DNA of 64,000 bases from positions 23,899-87,898 of the forward strand of contig CAZABH010000007.1 of assembly GCA_964483585.1 (NCBI GenBank), given 5' to 3'. The position numbers and the translations under genes were made by a program. The stretch comes from SZUA-430 sp964483585 (GTDB lineage Bacteria > Pseudomonadota > Alphaproteobacteria > Micropepsales > Micropepsaceae). Positions 25,820-33,783 of this stretch are shown here, piece after piece; the first letter of the stretch is position 1; each line of letters opens with the position of its first letter. Below the pieces are notes generated by a model. The model was given only the letters and a program-made list of their open reading frames with translations. It searched no databases and was not told the origin of the DNA.

Positions 25820-26365
25820 TCAGGCAGTCTGCACCCGGTTCCACGGCATGGCGGCCAGGAGCGTCCCTAGCGCGCACGTCCCGCTGAGGCCGGCAAACAC
25901 CAGCCCGCCCCCAACAAACGCGCTGAGCAGAACGAACCACGGCGACACGGCGACAGCCAGAAGAACGCCCAGCACGACAAGGCTGCCTGCCGCAATCTGC
26001 ACCTGGCGCTGCAGGGGCAATGGCTGCGCCCGGTCAAGATGCGAGGGCAGGCCAGCTGCTCTCCATGCATTCAGTCCGCCCTCGATCACATGGGTCTGGC
26101 TGAAGCCCAGGGCCAGCAACTTGTCCCTGTTCGTGTCGGTCCGTCGGCCGCTCTGGCACTGGAAGATGGCAATCTTGCCTTCGCCCCGCTCGCGATCGAA
26201 GTCATGAGCATCGAGGCCTGACAAGGGCACGTGTCGCGCGCCACGAATATGTTCGCGCGCGAACTCATCCGTCTCGCGAATATCGATCAGGATGGCCTTG
26301 CCGCTGTCCATCAGGCGCTTGGCTTCAGCTGGCGGGATGGGTGAAAATCCGCAAGCGCTGTTCAT
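25820..26365 (-). CDS. Rhodanese with C-terminal membrane hairpin (YgaP-like)
   Basis: 181 residues. The rhodanese domain (residues ~8-110) has the active loop CQSGRRT with Cys70 and the substrate segment HVPLSGLDAHDF. The C-terminal ~60 residues carry two transmembrane segments (GSLVVLGVLLAVAVSPWFVL; LSAFVGGGLVFAGLSG), as in YgaP/DUF2892 membrane sulfurtransferases. It likely transfers sulfane sulfur at the inner face of the membrane. It overlaps bigR by 4 bases (ATGA) and is co-transcribed with it, opposite the persulfide dioxygenase-like gene. Confidence 0.9.
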   Translation of the reverse strand: MNSACGFSPIPPAEAKRLMDSGKAILIDIRETDEFAREHIRGARHVPLSGLDAHDFDRERGEGKIAIFQCQSGRRTDTNRDKLLALGFSQTHVIEGGLNAWRAAGLPSHLDRAQPLPLQRQVQIAAGSLVVLGVLLAVAVSPWFVLLSAFVGGGLVFAGLSGTCALGTLLAAMPWNRVQTA

Positions 26366-26688
26366 GATCGTCGTCCTTTCCTGGGTTGGCAGAAGATGTC
26401 GTGCAGTGCCGCGATCAGCCGGCTCACGCGCGGATCGGCGATCCGGTAGAAAATGGTCTGGCCCTCGCGGCGCGTTGTGACGAACCCCTCCGCACGCAAT
26501 TTGGCCAGGTGCTGAGACAGGGCCGATTGGCTGAGGCCGACAGCTGCATTGATCTCTCCGACGGACATTTCACCCGCACCCAGTTGGCACATGACCATGA
26601 GCCGGGTTTCGTGGGACAGCGCCCGCAGCAGGGTCGCCGCTTCCTGGGCGTTGGCCTGCATGGCGTCGAGATCAAGAGGTTGAAGCAC
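26362..26688 (-). CDS. bigR: BigR/SqrR-type ArsR-family persulfide sensor
   Basis: 108 residues, winged helix with VGLSQSALSQHLAKLRAEG as recognition region. It has exactly two cysteines, C34 (MVMCQLG) and C100 (IFCQPRK); their spacing of 66 equals that known for the redox pair in SqrR/BigR, which form a tetrasulfide or disulfide with reactive sulfur and then release DNA. No metal-site cysteine motif (CxC) is present, arguing against an arsenic or zinc sensor. It is first gene of the bigR-rhodanese operon and faces the hydrolase gene across a palindromic operator. Confidence 0.88.
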   Translation of the reverse strand: MLQPLDLDAMQANAQEAATLLRALSHETRLMVMCQLGAGEMSVGEINAAVGLSQSALSQHLAKLRAEGFVTTRREGQTIFYRIADPRVSRLIAALHDIFCQPRKGRRS

Positions 26689-26703
26689 GATGGCAATCCT
26701 AAG

Positions 26704-26720
26704 ATTAGATATTGCTAAAT
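26704..26720. promoter_or_regulatory. BigR operator candidate
   Basis: ATTAG-ATATTGC-TAAAT contains the inverted repeat TTAG/CTAA in an AT-rich region between the divergent bigR and hydrolase genes. This resembles the AT-rich palindromes bound by BigR-type repressors. Start of the right-hand gene is 51 bases away. Confidence 0.6.
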
Positions 26721-26770
26721 TAGAAAATCATAATATATAAGTCAAGCATCGAATTCATAAGGAGTGCAAA

Positions 26771-27631
26771 ATGTCTCTCAACATCAAGGCGTTCTTCGAC
26801 GAACCGACCTTCACCGTCAGCTATCTCGTTTGGGACGCAGCAACCCGCACGGCCGCGATCATTGACCCGGTCCTCGACTACGATCCGAAGGCTGGCCGCA
26901 CGTCGACCACATCGGCCGAGGCGCTGCTCTCAGCCGTAAGGCAGGCCGATCTGAAGCTCGACTGGATCCTTGAAACACATGCCCATGCAGACCACCTGTC
27001 CGCCGGCGCATGGTTGCGCGAGCGCACTGGCGCCCGCATCGTGATCGGCGAGCACATCACGCAGGTCCAGAAGACCTTTAAGGCACTCTTCAATGCTGGC
27101 CATCAGTCAATCGATGGCAGCGACTTCGATCGTCTGGTGAAGGATGGCGAGCATCTGCCCCTTGGCAACCTCTCGATCGAGGTGATCCACACGCCAGGCC
27201 ACACGCCGGCCTGCGTCAGCTACCGCATCGAGGACGCCGTCTTCGTAGGCGACACGCTGTTCATGCCGGACTACGGCACTGCACGCGCGGATTTCCCCGG
27301 TGGTGATGCGCGCACCCTCTACCGCTCGATCCGCCGCCTCCTGTCATTGCCGCCGCAGACCCGCCTCTTCATGTGCCACGACTACAAGGCCCCCGGTCGC
27401 GACCGTTACGTCTGGGAGACCACGGTCGAAGCCGAGCGCGCGCACAACATCCACGTGCGCGACGGCATTTCGGAGGACGAGTTCGTCAGGAACCGCACCG
27501 CCCGCGACCGCACGCTGGCCATGCCGGTCCTGATCATGCCCGCGGTGCAGGTCAACATTCGCGCCGGCGCTCTGCCGCCGCCGGAGGCCAACGGCACCAG
27601 CTATATCAAGATCCCGCTGAACGCCGTCTGA
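26771..27631 (+). CDS. Persulfide dioxygenase-like beta-lactamase-fold hydrolase (Blh/ETHE1-like)
   Basis: 286 residues. Metal ligands lie in THAHADHLSAG (H70, H72, D74, H75), then HTPGHTPA and a later FVGDTLFMPDYGTARADFPGG, the ETHE1/Blh signature around a mononuclear iron site; C-terminal LFMCHDYKAPGR completes it. These enzymes oxidise glutathione persulfide to sulfite. Together with BigR and the membrane rhodanese this forms a sulfide detoxification locus induced when persulfides accumulate. A ribosome binding site AAGGAG lies upstream. It converges with the DUF1232 gene. Confidence 0.92.
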   Translation: MSLNIKAFFDEPTFTVSYLVWDAATRTAAIIDPVLDYDPKAGRTSTTSAEALLSAVRQADLKLDWILETHAHADHLSAGAWLRERTGARIVIGEHITQVQKTFKALFNAGHQSIDGSDFDRLVKDGEHLPLGNLSIEVIHTPGHTPACVSYRIEDAVFVGDTLFMPDYGTARADFPGGDARTLYRSIRRLLSLPPQTRLFMCHDYKAPGRDRYVWETTVEAERAHNIHVRDGISEDEFVRNRTARDRTLAMPVLIMPAVQVNIRAGALPPPEANGTSYIKIPLNAV

Positions 27632-27634
27632 GCA

Positions 27635-28024
27635 TCAAACTGTTTGCGCGCGGCGCTCGATCAAGAGCGCCGCGCGTGCCTTCTCGCGATGCGAGGGAAC
27701 GATATTGGCGCCTGCGACTGCAATCGCAGTAGCGAGCACTGCGGCATCGTCGCTGAAGCCGATCAGGGCCAGCGCATCCGGGATGGCATCGATGGGCACC
27801 ACAAAATAGGCGACAGCGGCAATCAGCGTCGCGCGCGCAGCCAGGGGCGTTGCCGGATCAAGCGCACAGTAGTAGGCGGCAGCCAAATCCTCGGCGAAGG
27901 GCAGGCGTCCGGCAAGCCGGCGCAGCTTGCGCCATAGGCCCTCGCGCGCAATGCGCTCGTGGCGCATGATGATAGCGGGTAACGCAACGTTTTCCTCGAC
28001 CCAGGCTTGCATATGCGCCTCCAT
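27635..28024 (-). CDS. DUF1232 (YkvA-like) membrane protein
   Basis: 129 residues. The DUF1232 core YFVVPIDAIPDALALIGFSDD is present at about residues 70-90, with a short hydrophobic segment before (ATLIAAVAYFVVP) and after. Family of unknown function, common in bacteria, with the conserved PxDxIPD motif. Its stop lies 3 bases from the stop of the convergent hydrolase gene. Confidence 0.88.
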   Translation of the reverse strand: MEAHMQAWVEENVALPAIIMRHERIAREGLWRKLRRLAGRLPFAEDLAAAYYCALDPATPLAARATLIAAVAYFVVPIDAIPDALALIGFSDDAAVLATAIAVAGANIVPSHREKARAALLIERRAQTV

Positions 28025-28109
28025 CCGGCCGCACCTGCTCTAGCCATGGTCCAAAACCGGGGCTATGAAGGCGCCGCATGTCATCCACCCTAGCAGAAAG
28101 TCACATCCC

Positions 28110-28895
28110 ATGCAGCTGAACTCTTCCGTCACGGCCGTCGTTACTGGCGGCGCCTCGGGCCTTGGTGAAGCCACTGCGCGCGAGCTTGCCGCCGCCGGCG
28201 TCAAGGTCGCCATCTTCGATCGCGACAAGGGCAGGGGTGAGAAAGTCGCCGCCGAGATCAAGGGCGTCTTCTGCGAGGTGGACGTCACGTCGGAAGAAAG
28301 CGTCATCGCCGGCTTCAAGAAAGCGCGCGAGGCCCTCGGCCAGGAGCGCATCCTCGTCAACTGCGCCGGCACCGGCATCGCCATCAAGACGGCCGCCCGC
28401 AAGAAGGAGACGAACGAAGTCGTCCCCCATCCCATCGAGCACTTCGACCGCATCGTCCAGATCAACCTCGTCGGCACCTTCCGCTGCCTCGCGAAATCGG
28501 CCGCTGGCATGCTGTCCCTGGATCCCGTCACCGAAGACGGCGAGCGCGGCGTGATCATCAACACCGCCTCGGTCGCAGCCCAGGACGGCCAGGTCGGCCA
28601 GGCCGCCTATTCGGCATCGAAGGGTGGCGTCGTCGGCATGACGCTGCCGATCGCCCGTGACCTCGCGCGTGACGGCGTGCGCTGCATGACGATCCTGCCG
28701 GGCCTCTTCAACACGCCGCTTCTCGCCGGCGCGCCGGAGGAAGTAAAGAAGAGCCTCGGCGCCCAGGTGCCGTTCCCTTCGCGCCTTGGCCACCCCTACG
28801 AATACGCCAAGCTCGCTCGCCAGATCTGCGAGAACTCGATGCTCAACGGCGAGGTGATCCGCCTCGACGGCGCGATCCGCATGGCCCCGCGCTGA
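28110..28895 (+). CDS. SDR-family 3-hydroxyacyl-CoA dehydrogenase type-2-like
   Basis: 261 residues from ATG at 28110. The cofactor motif TGGASGLG (residues ~12-19), the NCAG motif (LVNCAGTGIA) and the catalytic Ser/Tyr/Lys (NTASVAAQDG, AYSASKGG) are all present. The pattern FDRDKGRGEKVAAEI and the C-terminal ICENSMLNGEVIRLDGAIRM match HSD17B10-like 3-hydroxyacyl-CoA dehydrogenases. It would oxidise 3-hydroxyacyl-CoA with NAD+, a step compatible with the enoyl-CoA and acyl-CoA enzymes at 8.6-12.4 kb, but it is not linked to them. A terminator follows. Confidence 0.88.
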   Translation: MQLNSSVTAVVTGGASGLGEATARELAAAGVKVAIFDRDKGRGEKVAAEIKGVFCEVDVTSEESVIAGFKKAREALGQERILVNCAGTGIAIKTAARKKETNEVVPHPIEHFDRIVQINLVGTFRCLAKSAAGMLSLDPVTEDGERGVIINTASVAAQDGQVGQAAYSASKGGVVGMTLPIARDLARDGVRCMTILPGLFNTPLLAGAPEEVKKSLGAQVPFPSRLGHPYEYAKLARQICENSMLNGEVIRLDGAIRMAPR

Positions 28896-28924
28896 AGCGC
28901 GCAAGCCAGCCATCGCATCTCATC

Positions 28925-28949
28925 GGGGGCGCCACCGGCGCCCCCTTTT
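28925..28949 (+). terminator. Rho-independent terminator after SDR gene
   Basis: GGGGGCGCC-ACC-GGCGCCCCC followed by TTTT, 30 bases after the stop codon; also lies just beyond the end of the convergent gene. Confidence 0.9.
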
Positions 28950-28952
28950 CTT

Positions 28953-29372
28953 TCAGGGGGCAGGTGTCCGCCGTGCAGCGATCGAGGCGACCAGCCGCGC
29001 AAGACCTGCCGCGCCGCACCCCCAGATCAGCCCATTCGAGAACGGGTTGTTGAACCGGTACTCCGGATGGTCCCGGAACAGCCAGTGCAGCCCCACATGC
29101 ACGACGCAGAACAGGCAGAACCAGAACCGCAACCGTTCCCCGGCCAGCGCCCCCGCGCGAAACGCCCAGTGCAGGATCGCAATCACCAGAGGCACATGCG
29201 CCGCCACGAACACAGGGAAGCCCAAGTCGTCCGGCATCCAGGACGTCAGCGGCAGCACCCGCCATTCCATCCGGGCCACCGCATCCAGCTCATGCGTCAT
29301 CATAAGCGCGAACGCCAGCAGGAACAGCGTCTCGCGGTTGGCCCAGGTGCTCACGGGCGCAGGATAGGTCAT
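28953..29372 (-). CDS. Membrane protein with HELDA motif (DUF6713-like)
   Basis: About 139 residues (149 from the alternative upstream ATG at 29402). Three or four hydrophobic segments; the first carries ALMMTHELDAVARMEWR, a signature of a small family of HExxA-type membrane proteins (DUF6713-like by memory). Later segments include FVAAHVPLVIAILHWAF and WFCLFCVVHVGLHWLF with many histidines inside the membrane. Function unknown. Start choice between 29402 and 29372 is uncertain because neither has a strong ribosome binding site. Confidence 0.65.
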   Translation of the reverse strand: MTYPAPVSTWANRETLFLLAFALMMTHELDAVARMEWRVLPLTSWMPDDLGFPVFVAAHVPLVIAILHWAFRAGALAGERLRFWFCLFCVVHVGLHWLFRDHPEYRFNNPFSNGLIWGCGAAGLARLVASIAARRTPAP

Positions 29373-29657
29373 GATCAACTGCCATCTTGCGATGCATGAC
29401 ATTATAAAGGCCGATGCACACTGGCCAGAACTTCAACCGGGGGGAGGTCCACGACACCAGCCCATGGTGATTCGCAACAACGCCGCGAACAAGGCAACGA
29501 CAGCCCCAACCCTCCTGCGCCCGCCGCGCAGCCGCACCGGTTTGTAATCCACGTCGCATTCAGGTGCAGTGTGGCCGCGCGGATTCTTGTCCCTCGTCAT
29601 TGCAAGGGCTAGGGTCCCGAGCACGCATGTCACGCATGCAGGACAAGGGGATTTCAG

Positions 29658-30599
29658 ATGAACAGAACTGTGCTGATCGGTGGCGTCGCCGCTGTGGCTG
29701 TGCTCGCGGGTACGGCCGGATACCTGATCTACTCGGGCGGCGGATCGGGCGGCGGGGGAGCCGGCGCACCATCGGTAATGACCGGCCCCGTAACAGCCAA
29801 TCCCGTGTCGGTCATCAGTGAATACACGAACAACGTCTCCCAGGACGGTAAGCGCCTGAGCCTCGGATTCCCTGCCTTCGAACTGAAGGCCAAGGCAGGT
29901 GAAACCGTATCGTCGGTGTTCTCGACCACCTGGCACGTCAAGCTGCCTGCAGACGAACGCGTGGTCGTGGCAACGGCAACCCTGAACGGCTTCATGAAGT
30001 CAGCCGGGACACCGCCGCCCGCTGCAGCCCCCGCGCCCACAGCTGAACCAGTCTCCAGTTCCCCGTCAGATCCCGCCCCGGCACCGGACGCCGCCACCGA
30101 AGCGCCAGCAGAGCCCGCCGCCACCCCGCCAGCGGACAGCGCCGCGGCCACGCCCGCAGAGGCCCCGCCAGCCCCGCCGCCCGCAGCACCCGCCGGTCCC
30201 GTTCCCGGTGACGGCGTCGTCAGGCTGGTCGTGACCATCGGCGGCGAAGCCAGCGTGACCGAGTGGCGCGACCACACGGGAACAGGCCTCAACCGTCGGC
30301 TCTCAAAGGCCGCGTCTCTCATTGCAGCAGACAGCGACATGCGTGATGGCGGTCTTGTTCCCGTGAGCGTAACCATCGAGGTCTCAGGCGGCACATCCGT
30401 CGAAACGCTGGCCAAGATAAACGGCGTCGACGTCCAGGTGTTCACCGAAAGCGCGCCGCTGCCGCAGCCAACCCCAGCCCCGGCTGCGCCTGCGACAGAG
30501 CCCTCGTCGACAGAAGGCGTGGCAACCGAGGCACCAGCCACAAGCACGGCAACCGACGCTGACGCACCCGTTGCGCCAGAATCGACCCCCACACCGTAA
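29658..30599 (+). CDS. Exported/anchored protein with Pro-Ala-rich linkers, unknown
   Basis: 313 residues starting with a hydrophobic segment (VLIGGVAAVAVLAGTAGYLIY) that anchors or exports the chain, then a Gly/Ser stretch. Two small globular parts (about residues 40-112 and 182-258, the latter with VRLVVTIGGEASVTEWRD) are joined and followed by long Ala/Pro/Glu/Thr-rich linkers typical of periplasmic or cell-surface spanning proteins. Site: AAGGGGATTTCAG before the ATG. No family recognised. The linkers are high-GC repeats, so slippage or length variation is likely between strains. Confidence 0.7.
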   Translation: MNRTVLIGGVAAVAVLAGTAGYLIYSGGGSGGGGAGAPSVMTGPVTANPVSVISEYTNNVSQDGKRLSLGFPAFELKAKAGETVSSVFSTTWHVKLPADERVVVATATLNGFMKSAGTPPPAAAPAPTAEPVSSSPSDPAPAPDAATEAPAEPAATPPADSAAATPAEAPPAPPPAAPAGPVPGDGVVRLVVTIGGEASVTEWRDHTGTGLNRRLSKAASLIAADSDMRDGGLVPVSVTIEVSGGTSVETLAKINGVDVQVFTESAPLPQPTPAPAAPATEPSSTEGVATEAPATSTATDADAPVAPESTPTP

Positions 30600-30613
30600 G
30601 GCAAGAACTGAAA

Positions 30614-30645
30614 GACCCGCGCCCCGATGAAGGGAGCGGGTTCCT
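30614..30645. terminator. Bidirectional terminator candidate between convergent genes
   Basis: GACCCGC...GCGGGTT with CCCC/GGG inner pairs, followed by CCTTTC on the plus strand and preceded by GAAAG, between two convergent stops. Confidence 0.5.
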
Positions 30646-30646
30646 T

Positions 30647-30952
30647 TCAGCCGGCGCCAAGCGCCCGCGCGATCCTGTCCATCGCCAGTGCCAGCGTCAC
30701 ATCCTTGCGCGTGAGGCCATTGGCATCGTGTGTGGTCAGCAGCACATGCACGGTCTTGTAGACATTTGACCATTCGGGATGATGGTCCATCCGTTCGGCC
30801 ACCAGCGCAACCTGGCTCATGAAGCCGAAGGCCGTGACGAAGTCCGCAAAAACGAATGTCCGAAGGATGGCATCACGCTTCGGCTCATGCCGCCAGGACG
30901 GCAGGTCTGCGGCAAGCTCCGCACGTTGGCTTGAAGTTAGAAGGTCGCTCAC
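30647..30952 (-). CDS. Pterin-4a-carbinolamine dehydratase
   Basis: 101 residues from the GTG at 30952, chosen because GGGAGAGG lies at the right distance upstream. The family core AERMDHHPEWSNVYKTVHVL and LTTHDANGLTRKDVTLA contains the catalytic histidines (HH in DHHPEW and H in THD). It recycles the 4a-hydroxytetrahydrobiopterin made by aromatic amino-acid hydroxylases. No phenylalanine hydroxylase gene is in the window. Confidence 0.92.
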   Translation of the reverse strand: MSDLLTSSQRAELAADLPSWRHEPKRDAILRTFVFADFVTAFGFMSQVALVAERMDHHPEWSNVYKTVHVLLTTHDANGLTRKDVTLALAMDRIARALGAG

Positions 30953-31023
30953 GAAGCCTCTCCCTATAGCCGACACTTATAGGCTATGATTGCCCATCGT
31001 GAGAATACCCCTGAGAGGGCCGC

Positions 31024-31443
31024 ATGAGCACCGACTCGATCTACGATCTGGTAGCGCCGAACCTGGACGACTTCGAGGATCTCTCGCGCGAGATCTTTGA
31101 CCGCCTGCCCGAACCCTTCCGCAGGAAATGCGGCCAGATCCTGTTCCGGATCGAAGATCTTCCCGACGACGATGTGATCGCCGAGATGGAGCTGGAATCA
31201 CCCTTCGACATATTGGGGCTGTTCCAGGGGATCGACGTCACGCAGGCAGGCGCCGAAGACGATATTTCCGGCGAACCCAATGTGATCTTCCTCTATCGTC
31301 GCGCCATCCTCGATGAGTGGGCAGATTCCGAAATCGCGCTGGGCGATATCCTGGCGCATGTGCTGATCCACGAAATCGGTCATCATTTCGGCTATTCCGA
31401 CGCGGACATGGAGCGTATCGAAGCCGAGGTCACCGAGGCCTGA
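31024..31443 (+). CDS. Minimal zincin-like metallopeptidase family protein
   Basis: 139 residues. The motif LIHEIGHHFGYSDADMERIE contains HExxHH and a downstream acidic residue, the pattern of the small zincin-like metallopeptidase family (PF06262-like). Preceding segments FDRLPEPFRRKCGQILFRIED and IFLYRRAILDEWAD are typical of it. Soluble, cytoplasmic. Substrate unknown; proteolytic activity of the family is poorly documented. It ends two bases before the convergent thpR gene. Confidence 0.85.
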   Translation: MSTDSIYDLVAPNLDDFEDLSREIFDRLPEPFRRKCGQILFRIEDLPDDDVIAEMELESPFDILGLFQGIDVTQAGAEDDISGEPNVIFLYRRAILDEWADSEIALGDILAHVLIHEIGHHFGYSDADMERIEAEVTEA

Positions 31444-31445
31444 CC

Positions 31446-31979
31446 TCAGCCAAGCGGATAGGACCGCTCCAGCACATATTGGCTTCCCTGCGAGCCGACA
31501 TGGCTCGAATAAAGCCCGAACGAGCGGACATCGAACGGGCCTGCCGCGAACACTGCATGATCAGCCATATAGCCGTTCACCCGTGACACCGGCGCATTCT
31601 TCAGGCGCGCCAGCGTGACATGGGGCGTATACTTGCGAGTCTCCGCCGCAAGTCCCATGCGCTGCAGCGTACTCTCGATCCTCAGGTTCAGGTTCACAAG
31701 CGCAGGGCAGGGTGCAATCCCGATCCAGAGCGAGTGCGGCTCTTTGCTGCCAAAGCTGCCGCATCCCTTCAGGGTCAAGGCGAACGGTTGCGCACGCAGG
31801 CCCTCGAGCACGCTGTCGATGTCGCTGGCGACGGTCTCACTGACTTCGCCGATGAAGCGCAGGGTGATGTGCAGGTTCTCAGGCGGCGACCAGCGCGCGC
31901 CGGGCACGCCGCCCTGAAGCAGGCTGAGATGCAGGCGGATCTGCTCCGGCAGGCCGATGGCGGTGAACAGGCGGATCAT
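31446..31979 (-). CDS. thpR: RNA 2',3'-cyclic phosphodiesterase (LigT/ThpR)
   Basis: 177 residues with two HxT motifs of the 2H phosphoesterase fold: HITLRFIGEV (about residues 37-46) and HVTLARLKN (about 122-130). N-terminus MIRLFTAIGLPEQIR is typical. ThpR opens 2',3'-cyclic phosphate ends of RNA. It lies 6 bases downstream of the aldo/keto reductase stop and is likely co-transcribed with it. Confidence 0.93.
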   Translation of the reverse strand: MIRLFTAIGLPEQIRLHLSLLQGGVPGARWSPPENLHITLRFIGEVSETVASDIDSVLEGLRAQPFALTLKGCGSFGSKEPHSLWIGIAPCPALVNLNLRIESTLQRMGLAAETRKYTPHVTLARLKNAPVSRVNGYMADHAVFAAGPFDVRSFGLYSSHVGSQGSQYVLERSYPLG

Positions 31980-31985
31980 GCGTGC

Positions 31986-33032
31986 TTAGGGCGCCGGATT
32001 GGGTTGCACGTGATGCGCCTCGTCGATCGCCTTATCCAGTTCCTCGCTCCAAGTCACGTTGATGCTGTCGATATTGGTCTTCAGCTGCTCCATGGACGTA
32101 GCGCCGATGATGTTCGATGTCACGAAGGCCTGACGGGTCACGAATTGCAGTGCCATCTGCACGGGATTCAGCCCAAACCGCTTGGCTACCTCGAGATAGC
32201 GATCGATCGCGGGTTCCGTCTGCGGTCGTTCATAGCGTTGCAGACGATTGAACAGCTTCTTGCGCGATCCCTCCGGCTGCGCGCCTTTCTGGTATTTCCC
32301 GGTGAGATAACCCTGCGCAAGCGGCGAATAGGCCAGCAGCCCAACCTGTTCGCGATGGGCAATCTCGGCCTGGCCCAGCTCAAACACACGATTGAGCAGG
32401 TTATAGGCATTCTGGATGGACTGAACCCGCGGCAGGCCGCGTTCCTTTGCGTGCCGAAGGAATTCCATCGTTCCCCATGCAGTCTCGTTTGAAAGCCCGA
32501 CATGGCGGATCTTGCCAGCCCTCACCTGCACGTCGAGCGCGCCCAGGATTTCCTCGATCGGAACGCTGCTGCCCTCGACGTGGCGATAGGAAAGGCCAGT
32601 CGCGCCAAACAAGGCAACGGGTCGGTCGGGCCAATGCAGTTGATAGAGGTCGATGTGGTCCGTACCCAGCCGCCGAAGGCTCGCATCGACAGCCTCGGCG
32701 ATCTGCGAAGGCATCTGTGATGTCGGCGAACCGTCTGCGCGCAACCAAGTCATTGGTGATCTCCCAGCCACTTTCGTTGCCAGGATCACTTTGTGCCGGT
32801 TACCCCGCGCCTTGAACCACGAACCGATGATGCGCTCGGTCGCCCCTTGTGTCTCGGGTTTCGGCGGCACGGCATAGATCTCGCTCGTGTCGAAGAAATT
32901 GATCCCATGTTCCAGCGCATAGTCCATCTGTTCATGGCCCTCGCGCTCGCTGTTTTGCTCGCCCCACGTCATAGTGCCAAGGCAAAGCGCCGACACCTTC
33001 AGGCCCGTGCGGCCAAGCTCACGGTACTCCAT
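31986..33032 (-). CDS. NADP(H)-dependent aldo/keto reductase, Tas-like
   Basis: 348 residues from ATG at 33032 (site CGAGG before). The (alpha/beta)8 aldo/keto fold is marked by MEYRELGRTGLKVSALCLGT, the catalytic DTSEIY (Asp, Tyr), ATKV (Lys) and QLHWPD (His), then GLSNETAWG and NIIGATSMEQLKTNI. Length and an insertion after LHWPD point to the Tas subgroup. Cytoplasmic NADPH-dependent reductase of unknown substrate. It precedes thpR by 6 bases and follows the esterase gene by 27 bases, all on the minus strand. Confidence 0.92.
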   Translation of the reverse strand: MEYRELGRTGLKVSALCLGTMTWGEQNSEREGHEQMDYALEHGINFFDTSEIYAVPPKPETQGATERIIGSWFKARGNRHKVILATKVAGRSPMTWLRADGSPTSQMPSQIAEAVDASLRRLGTDHIDLYQLHWPDRPVALFGATGLSYRHVEGSSVPIEEILGALDVQVRAGKIRHVGLSNETAWGTMEFLRHAKERGLPRVQSIQNAYNLLNRVFELGQAEIAHREQVGLLAYSPLAQGYLTGKYQKGAQPEGSRKKLFNRLQRYERPQTEPAIDRYLEVAKRFGLNPVQMALQFVTRQAFVTSNIIGATSMEQLKTNIDSINVTWSEELDKAIDEAHHVQPNPAP

Positions 33033-33059
33033 CACGAACCTCGTTCTCGGAAACGGAAA

Positions 33060-33752
33060 CTACTTGGACTTGCGCGCCTTGATTTCGGCCAGCAGGGCTT
33101 CGGCATGCGGCAGGATATTGCGGACGATGACCTGCGTCCCTTTCTCGTTGGGATGGATCCCGTCCCTCTGGTTCAGCTTCGGCTCCGCCGCCACTCCCTC
33201 CAGAAAGAATGGGAAGAACAGCACCTGGTGCTTCTTGGCAAGGGCAGGGAAGATCGAATCAAAGGTGTCAACATACTCCGGCCCCAAGTTGCGCGGCGCC
33301 CTCATGCCGGCGAACAGCACGGGCAAGCCCCGTTTGCCAAGCATGTCGAGGATCGCGTCGAGATTGCGTGTGGTTTCCTTCGTGTCGAAGCTGCGCAGGG
33401 CATCGTTGGACCCAAGCTCGACAATCACGCCGTCCACGGGTTCCTCAAGCAACCATTCAAGCCTGGAAAGCCCGCCTGCCGTAGTGTCACCCGATACGCC
33501 GCCATTGATGACGCTCACATTGTGGCCCCGCGCCTTCAGTTTCGCCTCAAGCACCGCGCAATAATCGGTCCCCGGCGGCAGATTGTAACCCTGCGTCAGG
33601 CTTGTCCCCAGCGCAAGGATCCGCAGCGGCCTGCTCTCCGAGGCCTGAACAGCGTTGATTCCCACCGCAAAGATCGCGAGAATTGCCAAAAGGCTCAAGA
33701 ATGCGCTTGAGCCGCTGGCCCTCGCCCACTTATTCCGGTATCGGGATGTCAT
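33060..33752 (-). CDS. Exported arylesterase (SGNH hydrolase, TesA-like)
   Basis: 230 residues from ATG at 33752. Signal peptide ~residues 1-37 (SAFLSLLAILAIFAVGINAVQA). SGNH blocks: ALGTSLTQGY (GDSL-like with Ser), VSGDTTAGGL (Gly), VELGSNDALR (Asn) and DGIHPNEKG (Asp-x-x-His). TesA-type periplasmic esterases hydrolyse acyl esters or thioesters. It lies head to head with the YbbA-like ATPase and YbbP-like permease genes, the conserved tesA/ybbA/ybbP arrangement of Proteobacteria, whose joint function is not known. Confidence 0.92.
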   Translation of the reverse strand: MTSRYRNKWARASGSSAFLSLLAILAIFAVGINAVQASESRPLRILALGTSLTQGYNLPPGTDYCAVLEAKLKARGHNVSVINGGVSGDTTAGGLSRLEWLLEEPVDGVIVELGSNDALRSFDTKETTRNLDAILDMLGKRGLPVLFAGMRAPRNLGPEYVDTFDSIFPALAKKHQVLFFPFFLEGVAAEPKLNQRDGIHPNEKGTQVIVRNILPHAEALLAEIKARKSK

Positions 33753-33783
33753 TCCAGGTCCTCTTGTTGGTAGTCCGACGTAC

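Noticed and set aside
29433..29550. Possible small minus-strand peptide with a hydrophobic stretch (VGAVVALFAALLRI)
   Set aside because: No good start codon or ribosome binding site, and the composition fits non-coding high-GC DNA.
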